From an uncultured Clostridia bacterium (lineage in GTDB: Bacteria; Bacillota; Clostridia; TANB77; CAG-508), in the NCBI GenBank assembly GCA_947599995.1, contig CANQFW010000034.1:1-13788 (forward strand): 13,788 bases of DNA, written 5' to 3'. Below are positions 4,914 to 11,859 of the stretch, piece after piece. A program made the position numbers and the translations under genes. Each line of letters starts with the position of its first letter. Positions within the stretch are counted from its first letter, which is position 1. Below the pieces are notes generated by a model that had not been told where the DNA came from, made no database searches, and worked only from the letters and a program-made list of their open reading frames with translations.

Positions 4914-5030
4914 AATAAGTACACGGCAACCGATGTTCCAATTCGCATTCGAAGAGGTATTGTTGAAGTTCCAATACCACAAGCCATCGTTAGTGCCATT
5001 GTTGAAATTACCACCAACATGAGCAACCCT
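4914..5030 (-). repeat. DGR template repeat (TR), 117 nt
   Basis: Aligned with the variable repeat at 5278-5394, it matches at 102 of 117 positions without gaps. All 15 differences lie where TR has A in the coding (minus) direction; 29 adenines are available. Translated in the fibre's frame, TR carries mostly AAC/AAT codons at the variable sites (for example GGNFNNGTNDG), the usual design that lets A-changes reach many residues and avoid stops. It lies between fibre and reverse transcriptase, in the same orientation as both. Confidence 0.95.
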
Positions 5031-5062
5031 CCAAAGTCAGAAGTGAAAGCTCGGTAAAGCAC

Positions 5063-5070
5063 ACACCAAA
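5063..5070 (-). other. Upstream arm of the pairing that encloses the TR
   Basis: ACACACCA (5063-5070, plus strand) is the inverse complement of TGGTGTGT at 4882-4889. In the leftward RNA these arms lie 32 nt before and 24 nt after the template repeat and could close it into a loop. Confidence 0.4.
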
Positions 5071-5099
5071 TCCCTATATTTTCAATTGTGTTTGAAATG

Positions 5100-5128
5100 A
5101 TAATAGCATATTTTTAATTTTAATTTAA
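5100..5128 (-). promoter_or_regulatory. Candidate promoter for TR RNA and reverse transcriptase
   Basis: On the minus strand TTAAAT (5128-5123), a 17-nt spacer, then TATTAT (5105-5100) with an extended -10 TG (TGC before TATTAT). It would start an RNA about 60 nt upstream of the template repeat and run into the reverse transcriptase. The TTAAAx-17-TATxAT form matches the promoters at 460-488 and 778-806. Confidence 0.45.
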
Positions 5129-5138
5129 CTATATTAGC

Positions 5139-5155
5139 CTTTATATAAAGTCTGC
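5139..5155. repeat. Palindrome CTTTATATAAAG, copy 3, in a 17-nt inverted match
   Basis: CTTTATATAAAG (5139-5150), extended by TCTGC, is the exact inverse complement of 494-510. It lies just upstream of the candidate TR promoter, so a regulator shared with the 518-840 region could act here. Confidence 0.4.
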
Positions 5156-5233
5156 TTGTATGCTTTTTTTATTTTATAGAGTAATGCTAAAATTATAAAA
5201 TTATCTATAAATTTTAGACTTTTCATTAAATAT

Positions 5234-5257
5234 TTTGGGAGGCTGACCGCCCCCAAA
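5234..5257 (-). other. GC-rich hairpin downstream of the variable repeat
   Basis: On the minus strand TTTGGGGGC and GCCTCCCAAA pair around a GGTCA loop, with one bulged T. It begins 20 nt beyond the variable repeat and 8 nt beyond the fibre stop. A stem-loop at this position is known to promote retrohoming in DGRs. It stands out sharply in the AT-rich surroundings. It could also act as a terminator, but the T run after it is poor. Confidence 0.65.
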
Positions 5258-5265
5258 CCCCCGTT

Positions 5266-6999
5266 TTACTGGTTATCAATAAGAACACGGCAACCGATGC
5301 TCCAATACGCAACCGAAGAGGTATTGCCGAAGTACCAAAACCACAAGCCATCGAGAGTGCCATAGTAGAAACTACCACCAACAAGAGCAACCCTGTCTCC
5401 TGTGTTTTGCCAGTAATAGTCTGACATATATGTAGATGAGCCTCCACCAACTGCGGTAGGAAATCTGAAAAATGGCTCATCAACATCTAATCCTAATGTT
5501 TTTGGATAACCATTTTCAGCTGCATTTGTATAAGCAAGAGGCTTATAATCTTCATCAAATTTATTACTTGCATATTTTGAGTGGTCCTTACAAATATATG
5601 CAACATGCTCTCTTATGTTTATTCCATCAACCCACTGCCATATATTTGCAAATATATTTTCAACACCTCTATAAATCATTGAGTGATATCCATCATTGTT
5701 TATACATCCAGACTTCATTCCTAAATTATCACATTGTCCAGTTATTTGAGCCATTGTACAAACAAAGTTATCAACTGCTATATCTACTGGAGTTCCATCA
5801 AATGTTATTGCATATCCAGTTATCGGTTCTTCATTATAAGGATCTATTTTAGTAATTTTTCTTGCATCTGCAACTTGAGTTCCACCATCAGATGTACCAA
5901 TTCTTATAATTTGTCCTACATAATAACCAGATGAACTGCCAACTATAACTCTATTTACACCTTTTTCAGCAACAAGTGTTTTTAAGTATTTACGGCTCAT
6001 AACACCATTTCCAAGCATTGATTGACTATTGTAGTTTGCATATTCAACTAAATAAAGCATTTGAACAACAAAATATCTCCAGTCTAATTGAGAGAAATTA
6101 TCTCCTAATGCTTGTGCTAATGTTCTAAATTGAACTATAGTTTTACTTGTTGTTGGAACTAATCCACTATAACTATGTAATTTACTATCAGATTCAACAA
6201 CACTTCCATTATATCTACCAATAAAGAAACCATCTACTTCTGTGAAACCAGCTTTTGGATAATCAGCTAATAAAACATAATCATAGTCATTTTCTTGATA
6301 GATTTTCCAATAGGTTTTTGGATAATATGTAAATACATCTCCATTTTCTCCAGTAAATTTGAAATTTGCATCTCCAAACCAAGCCTTAATTTTTTTAGTT
6401 TCTAGATCATAATTACATGATTTAATTTCAGACCAAGGAGCCAAATTATCAAAATCATTTTGTACTACTCCACCATTTTTAGTTGCATTAGCAGTTTTTC
6501 CTACACCATCAAATAATCTTTCCCATGCCGAACTAGAATTATCTGTTATTTTTCTTCTTACACCATAAACATGACCTCTTGTTGTTTCAATGCTATCTAC
6601 ATCTTCTTCTAATTCTTCAATACGAGCAGTTACACTTTCAAATGTTTTATTTTTTATTGTTGATTTTCTTGCATTTTTTACTTCAGCATCTTTTATTTCT
6701 GCTGATTTGCTTGTAACAGAAACTGCTTTTCCATCAATAGTAAGTTTTTCTATAACATTAACCTGTGCTCCAGCTGCTATATTTTTTAATTTGTTTTTTT
6801 CATCTATGGTATAATCTTCTGAAGATAATTGTTTTCCCTCAACTTTATCAACTTTATTGCCACTCAAATCACTCATAGCATTGTCTATATTATCCCAGTT
6901 ATCATTCATAGCTGTATCAATATCAAAGTTACTGTTTAGGTCCTCATCATCAGAAGTATTCCACTTAAATAATTTTAAAAAAGTTGTTCTCAAAGACAT
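5266..6999 (-). CDS. DGR variable protein: tail fibre with C-terminal C-type-lectin fold, 577 aa
   Basis: This is the receptor-binding protein diversified by the DGR. The N-terminus (MSLRTTFLKLFKWN) and the segment NKVDKVEGKQLSSEDYT are typical of phage fibres that attach to the tail. A probable coiled-coil region follows (about 135-160, SVTARIEELEEDVDSI). The C-terminal part has GYHSMIYRGVENIFANIWQW and ends in DRVALVGGSFYYGTLDG and WFWYFGNTSS, then WSIGCRVL, the formylglycine-enzyme/C-type-lectin fold used by DGR targets such as Mtd. Eleven codons of the last 40 residues differ in amino acid from the template: one His to Leu, nine Asn (to Ser, Tyr, Leu, Gly or Val) and one Tyr to Phe. ATG 6999 follows AAAGGAGAAAA. 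It has no in-frame CGG. Confidence 0.93.
   Translation of the reverse strand: MSLRTTFLKLFKWNTSDDEDLNSNFDIDTAMNDNWDNIDNAMSDLSGNKVDKVEGKQLSSEDYTIDEKNKLKNIAAGAQVNVIEKLTIDGKAVSVTSKSAEIKDAEVKNARKSTIKNKTFESVTARIEELEEDVDSIETTRGHVYGVRRKITDNSSSAWERLFDGVGKTANATKNGGVVQNDFDNLAPWSEIKSCNYDLETKKIKAWFGDANFKFTGENGDVFTYYPKTYWKIYQENDYDYVLLADYPKAGFTEVDGFFIGRYNGSVVESDSKLHSYSGLVPTTSKTIVQFRTLAQALGDNFSQLDWRYFVVQMLYLVEYANYNSQSMLGNGVMSRKYLKTLVAEKGVNRVIVGSSSGYYVGQIIRIGTSDGGTQVADARKITKIDPYNEEPITGYAITFDGTPVDIAVDNFVCTMAQITGQCDNLGMKSGCINNDGYHSMIYRGVENIFANIWQWVDGINIREHVAYICKDHSKYASNKFDEDYKPLAYTNAAENGYPKTLGLDVDEPFFRFPTAVGGGSSTYMSDYYWQNTGDRVALVGGSFYYGTLDGLWFWYFGNTSSVAYWSIGCRVLIDNQ
5278..5394 (-). repeat. DGR variable repeat (VR), 117 nt
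   Basis: The 3' end of the fibre gene, 12 nt from its stop. It differs from the template at 15 sites, all TR adenines on the coding strand, with no other substitution and no indel. Three codons carry two changes each (Asn to Leu, Gly and Val). The invariant end CATCGGTTGCCGTG would contain the homing-start sequence (IMH). Confidence 0.95.
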
Positions 7000-7023
7000 T
7001 TTTTTATTTTCTCCTTTCTTATA

Positions 7024-9336
7024 TTAAATTTTTATTTCTTTTCCATTCAAAAAGAGTTTGCCATATATTTGCAAACCCTCTCCTAAATCGGCTCTGTACA
7101 TTCCTCCAACTGCAACACCCTCTTGAGCAACTGCAAGTTGTGGAGTTCCAGAACCTAGAATTAAATCAAAAGTAGATTTTGACAATCTATCTTCTACATA
7201 TATTTTTATATTGAAATTATTTGTTACTGAAAAGCCTTTTGCTCCATCATCTCCTTTAACAAGTCCCTTAAAACTAAATTTACTGCCATTAAGAGTCAAT
7301 GTTATAGGTGTTTCTCCAGTAATCCATTTATCAGATGATGTTGTTTTATATTGATAATAGCATTTAATAATTCCATTTATAATGTTACCAAAAGAGTTAT
7401 TCCAGTATTGTCCTTCAAAAGATAATTCTGTTTCTTCTCCAACTCCATTAGTCCTTGCAATTTCTGCCTTTGTTATCTTTATGTTTGAATAATTATAAAA
7501 TGCACTAGGGCTAATTTGTTTTGAGGTTGAATTTCCTCTTGAATCTATTGCATATACTGTGAAAACATTACTGTCAACATTATCTATTTGTCCACTTACA
7601 TTTGATGAACTAGAATATGCCATTTCTTTTTGCTTTTCTCCAATTACTGCTCTATATTTTGTTATTATAGCATAATCTTTTCCAATAGCTTTATTTGCAT
7701 TAGAAATATTTATTTTTACATCTGAATAGCCTTTTATTATTCCTTGATTTCCACCAGTTAATTTTTTACATGTTTCATCCGTATCTTCATAAGTAAAATT
7801 ATTAAAAGTAGGATTTGAATTAGTTATAACCAAATTACCATAGAAATCAACATATTGTGCTTCCGTAGTACCATTCATTGTAGCAATTCCAACATTAAAT
7901 GCTTGTGAATTGCTATTAGGTAAATATTGAAACATTGATTTTATCTGGCTTGCAGTTATTGTTGTTCCGCTTTGTTTTATTCTTCTATTATTATCTGGTG
8001 TTTCAAAATATATTTTATAAGTGCATCCAGCTGGATTTGAAATATCTCTAAATTCTAAACTATCAGTAGTAGTTATTTGTATCCCAGTTGTTATATTAAG
8101 TTTTGTTCCATTTTTATATAGATTACCAGTTACCTTATTATATGTATTTTGTTTTATTGTTCCTGTAGTTGTAACAACAGAACCATCTTTACTTGTAGCC
8201 CTTAATTTTATATTATAATAAGTGTTCATAGATAAGCTAGTTATTGTAAAACTACCACTTGCACTATTAGGATTCCCTTTATTAGTCCAACTAGATCCAT
8301 CATTCAAAGATAATTCTAATTTTTGAATTGTAATATTTGTTGCCCAATCTACTTTTAATTGGCTTAAACCACTATATCCACTAATATGACTAACTGTATT
8401 TTTTGTGAATTTTGTTTGTGTATAAGTTGTTTGAGTAACTGTTCCACTTTCTGTTATCTGTTGAGAGTCTTTTCTTCTTACTCTAATTTTTACTTTATAA
8501 GAAGTTGCACTACTTAACCCACTTATAATCTGGTCTGGATAACTCAAACCACCAACCCATGTTTTTCCATTATCTATAGAATACCAACCATAATCACAGG
8601 CATTTCCAGCAGCCCATGTTATTTTTAATTGGTCGCTTCTACCAGTTACTTTATTTACAACAAATTGAGTAATAGTTGTATGAGCACTAGCGGTTGTAAT
8701 TGTTAATGTATTAGATTCTGACCATAATTGGCTATCTTTTCTTCTTAATCTAACTTTAACAGTATATCTAGCATTTTCTTTTAAGTTACTTATATTAAAC
8801 CATCCAGATTTGCCATCACTTGCTACACTATCTCCAGCATCTGTCCAAGCACCACCATTTAAGCTATACTGTGTCCAATCTCTTGCTGGACTACATGTCC
8901 ATCCTACTTGTATATAATCGTAGCCATGACTTCTTTCAGTTATATTTATACTATCTAGGTTTCTTGGAATAGAGTCTAGCCACCAGCCACCACCAGCAGA
9001 ACAATTTACGGCAATAGTATAAATACCAGCCTCAATGCTAGCAGTAAAATACTTGCTACCATTACTATCATGTTGTATTGAAGTATCTCCACTTGCAACC
9101 AATGTTCCGTTATATAGATTTATTCTTGTAGATGAATTATATAATACTTGACCATTTATAACTACTTTGAAATTACCAGATTTGTAATAGCCAGCTGGTG
9201 CATCGCCTCTACCATGTAATTCCCAATGTATATTTGAACCACATGTAGCACCATTCCATGTTCCAGTTCTCCACCAGTGTAATTCTATATATCTTCCAGC
9301 ATATCCATTACTATTAAGATATTCATTCGTTGCCAC
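7024..9336 (-). CDS. Siphovirus tail protein, DUF859/fibronectin-type, 770 aa
   Basis: Probably a structural or receptor-binding tail-tip protein. The start is GTG 9336 with AAAGGAGAA upstream. The first 130 residues (YIELHWWRTGTWNG, HWELHGRG, then AGGGWWLDSIPR) match the beta-rich N-terminus of DUF859 proteins. Three fibronectin-type-III-like repeats follow (about 130-405; recurrent YTVKVRLRRKDSQ, YKVKIRVRRKDSQ and YNIKLRATSKDGS), then DUF859-like beta domains. The end (PQLAVAQEGVAVGGMYR and LQIYGKLFLNGKEI) is the usual closing motif. It lies between the tail-associated protein and the fibre. Confidence 0.85.
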   Translation of the reverse strand: MATNEYLNSNGYAGRYIELHWWRTGTWNGATCGSNIHWELHGRGDAPAGYYKSGNFKVVINGQVLYNSSTRINLYNGTLVASGDTSIQHDSNGSKYFTASIEAGIYTIAVNCSAGGGWWLDSIPRNLDSINITERSHGYDYIQVGWTCSPARDWTQYSLNGGAWTDAGDSVASDGKSGWFNISNLKENARYTVKVRLRRKDSQLWSESNTLTITTASAHTTITQFVVNKVTGRSDQLKITWAAGNACDYGWYSIDNGKTWVGGLSYPDQIISGLSSATSYKVKIRVRRKDSQQITESGTVTQTTYTQTKFTKNTVSHISGYSGLSQLKVDWATNITIQKLELSLNDGSSWTNKGNPNSASGSFTITSLSMNTYYNIKLRATSKDGSVVTTTGTIKQNTYNKVTGNLYKNGTKLNITTGIQITTTDSLEFRDISNPAGCTYKIYFETPDNNRRIKQSGTTITASQIKSMFQYLPNSNSQAFNVGIATMNGTTEAQYVDFYGNLVITNSNPTFNNFTYEDTDETCKKLTGGNQGIIKGYSDVKINISNANKAIGKDYAIITKYRAVIGEKQKEMAYSSSSNVSGQIDNVDSNVFTVYAIDSRGNSTSKQISPSAFYNYSNIKITKAEIARTNGVGEETELSFEGQYWNNSFGNIINGIIKCYYQYKTTSSDKWITGETPITLTLNGSKFSFKGLVKGDDGAKGFSVTNNFNIKIYVEDRLSKSTFDLILGSGTPQLAVAQEGVAVGGMYRADLGEGLQIYGKLFLNGKEIKI

Positions 9337-9355
9337 TTGTTATATTCTCCTTTCT

Positions 9356-11467
9356 TTATAATTTTGAAATCCATGTTTGGCCTTCAATTTGTTGAAATAA
9401 CAAGCCTGTGATTTCAGCTTTAGTTTGTACTTGTAACTCTTTTGTTGCTGTTCCTTTATCTGTCAATTCAGTTGTTACTTCTCCAGTTGATGAATTAAAA
9501 TTTCTAAAACCATCTGCATCCATTCTCGTATAAGTATTAGATGTACTAGAATTAACTTGTATTCCTTTTCCTATATCAACTGTATCTGTATGTGTTTCAT
9601 TAGGATTTTGAGACCATGCTTGTTTTTCAACTCCTATATTTCCCATTACATCGGCAATTTCTATGGCATCATCAATGTCTGTTTCAAATGCAATAGAAAT
9701 TCTATTGTCTGTTACTTTAATATGTTTTTCGTATTCTTTCCATTCTTGCCCAGTATAACCAAGTTTTTCTACTACTCCATTTATTGTTGCCGTTGTGTTA
9801 TCTAATTGATTATTATTTCTATATAAGAAAGATATTGTATAATCATCATTTTTAACAATTGCCTCTTGAGATACTTTTCCTATTGATAATTTATACCCCA
9901 TTCCACTAACTGTATTTTTTCTTGTATCAGTATCAATATAACTCTCAATTGCATGTCCATCCCAAAAGTCCGTATCATAATAGAAAATATTATTACCACT
10001 ATTATTTTTTAATGTTACATTTAATCCATTTAGATTTTCTTGAAATTCAGCCATTTTATTATTTGTTTCACTTTGAAAATCAGAAATAGTTCTTTTTGTC
10101 TCATTTATTGTTGATTCTAATAAATTCATTTTAGAGGTTGCACCTTGTTGTTCTTCAATTATTTCTTGAATTTTACCCTCTTGCTTATTTGTTATTATTT
10201 CAGTATTAGTTACTCTTTTCTCAATACTTGTAGCATACTGATATTTAGTTTCACTATATTTTGGCTCTTTTGTATTTGCTTTTTCTTTTATACCAGATGT
10301 TATTTCTATATTGATATTAAATAAAATTGTCTTATACTCATTCTCATGTAAATCTTTTAGAGTAACAATATCTCCAAATTCAAAATAACCAAAACCAAAA
10401 GAGGTATATTCAAATACATAATAAGAAAGTCCGTTTATATGATTAAATATTTCCTCAATATAATCGCTCCTATTTTTGTCCATAATCTGATTATTATCTA
10501 TTCTTATTGAAACTCTACCAGAGGCTGGTATTGAACTTGGATAATAAATATTATCTTCTTGAGGACTTCTTCCTAATACCATTGTGTTATAAGGTCCTAT
10601 TTTCTTTCCAATTGAAAGTTTTTCTAAATCGTTTTCATCAATTGTTTTTCCAGTTTCAGTTGGATAAGCTACATATAAATCTTTATTTATTATTTTTATA
10701 AAACCTCCAGCACTTGCTGCAATTTCATCTAAAATATCTCTATATGTAAAATCAGTTAACTCTGCATATTTATCTTCACTTATTATCTTGTTAGCATTAG
10801 CAAAGTCAGTTGTTTTTAGAGTCCATCCGAATTTACTACAAATTGCTCTTAATAAATCTAAATTAGTAACACTTCCAGTTGAATAATCAATAGTAAGAGG
10901 ACTATCAGTATATTTTATATGGCTATCTATCATGTGATCATACAAATATAATTTTAATGAGCGAGTATCTATTTTTTCTTCTTTGTCATAAACAACAAAC
11001 TCTCCCCAATCAATATATTCATATTCATCAAATTCTGATGTCCTAACCCCTAATTGAATATTTATTTCAGTTGCAGTTTCAATATTTTCTCTTTTTTCAT
11101 GTGGTATAAGGAATTTTACTCTAGCATTATTCATTTTGTTTACACTCATATTGTGTACATCTTCAACTGTATACTCTTTATCCTGGTCATCTGCTAAATA
11201 TTTTACTTGAGTTTTGTCTACTCTTATAACAAGTGCTTCATGTACCTCTTTAACTGTCATGATTTTATTTTTATCTATTGTTGTATAATTTTCTATTTCT
11301 ATTTCAACTTGCCTCATAACAGAAGTAAATAAATCTCCATTTACAGATAAATTTAATTTTTTAACATGAGTTTTATCTAATTTTGTATGCCCAAAACCAA
11401 GCAAGATATTTAATTGTTTTCCATAAACTTTCATTTTATTTTCAAAAGTATTAGTTATTTTTAACAT
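9356..11467 (-). CDS. Tail-associated (Tal/tip-like) protein, 703 aa
   Basis: By position after a distal tail protein and before receptor-binding proteins, this is the tail-hub/tip protein. The N-terminal half (MLKITNTFENKMKVYGKQ; WGEFVVYDKEEKIDTRSLKL; LLRAICSKFGWTL; YRDILDEIAASAGGFIKI) has the beta-domain pattern of Tal/gp27-like hub proteins. Residues about 390-510 form a long helical, coiled-coil stretch (EIITNKQEGKIQEIIEEQQ; MNLLESTINETKRTISDFQ). The remainder (YYDTDFWDGHAIESYI and later) looks like a carbohydrate-binding-type beta domain and a C-terminal attachment segment. No peptidase motif was seen. ATG 11467 overlaps the end of the previous gene. Confidence 0.8.
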   Translation of the reverse strand: MLKITNTFENKMKVYGKQLNILLGFGHTKLDKTHVKKLNLSVNGDLFTSVMRQVEIEIENYTTIDKNKIMTVKEVHEALVIRVDKTQVKYLADDQDKEYTVEDVHNMSVNKMNNARVKFLIPHEKRENIETATEINIQLGVRTSEFDEYEYIDWGEFVVYDKEEKIDTRSLKLYLYDHMIDSHIKYTDSPLTIDYSTGSVTNLDLLRAICSKFGWTLKTTDFANANKIISEDKYAELTDFTYRDILDEIAASAGGFIKIINKDLYVAYPTETGKTIDENDLEKLSIGKKIGPYNTMVLGRSPQEDNIYYPSSIPASGRVSIRIDNNQIMDKNRSDYIEEIFNHINGLSYYVFEYTSFGFGYFEFGDIVTLKDLHENEYKTILFNINIEITSGIKEKANTKEPKYSETKYQYATSIEKRVTNTEIITNKQEGKIQEIIEEQQGATSKMNLLESTINETKRTISDFQSETNNKMAEFQENLNGLNVTLKNNSGNNIFYYDTDFWDGHAIESYIDTDTRKNTVSGMGYKLSIGKVSQEAIVKNDDYTISFLYRNNNQLDNTTATINGVVEKLGYTGQEWKEYEKHIKVTDNRISIAFETDIDDAIEIADVMGNIGVEKQAWSQNPNETHTDTVDIGKGIQVNSSTSNTYTRMDADGFRNFNSSTGEVTTELTDKGTATKELQVQTKAEITGLLFQQIEGQTWISKL

Positions 11468-11855
11468 GTCTATCTTCCCCCTCGTTTGGTATTAGATTTA
11501 CTGTAAATGATTTGTATTTTAATTCTGGAAATCTTTCTATATTCAAATCTTCATCATAATCGTTCGCATAAAAATCTGCAGTACATGTGCAACCATATTT
11601 ATTGTTGTAATATTCCACAACAAAAGATGCTGAATCAAACATGAGTTCTAACTCTCTCATTTCTTCAGCATCTAAAGGTTCTATTTCTAGTTGTATTTTA
11701 GGGAAATTCCCTATAAGAGTTCCTTTCATTACACCAGCCATATTTCTTCCAGTATCAGAACTCCATAATTTATTTCTTTGGATTTTATAAGATGTAATAC
11801 ACTTATAACTTTTTCCACTTAATTTTATTAAATCTCCTCTATATGTTGTAGCCAT
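11451..11855 (-). CDS. Distal-tail-like protein, 134 aa
   Basis: I start it at ATG 11855, which has GGAAGGAGG 9 nt upstream; the longer frame from 11885 begins inside the tape measure gene without a site. The protein (start MATTYRGDLIKLSGKSYK; ending LKYKSFTVNLIPNEGED) resembles short phage proteins found between the tape measure and the tail-tip gene and likely joins tube and tip. It overlaps the next gene by 17 nt. Confidence 0.7.
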   Translation of the reverse strand: MATTYRGDLIKLSGKSYKCITSYKIQRNKLWSSDTGRNMAGVMKGTLIGNFPKIQLEIEPLDAEEMRELELMFDSASFVVEYYNNKYGCTCTADFYANDYDEDLNIERFPELKYKSFTVNLIPNEGEDRHVKNN

Positions 11856-11859
11856 AATT

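Larger units (their letters stand above)
5031..5265 (-). other. Gene-free DGR leader between fibre stop and template repeat
   Basis: Holds no ORF of note; in particular, no avd gene is seen where many DGRs carry it. From fibre to TR it holds a GC-rich hairpin (5234-5257), a palindrome (5139-5150), a candidate promoter (5100-5128) and the upstream arm of the TR-enclosing pairing (5063-5070). Confidence 0.7.

Noticed and set aside
4800..5057. Plus-strand ORFs across the template repeat (85 and 65 aa)
   Set aside because: They are antisense to the TR and spacer RNA, lack ribosome sites, and exist because this non-coding RNA region is GC-richer.
5226..5486. Minus-strand 86-aa ORF over the end of the fibre
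   Set aside because: An out-of-frame shadow of the variable repeat; the fibre frame carries the lectin-fold motifs.
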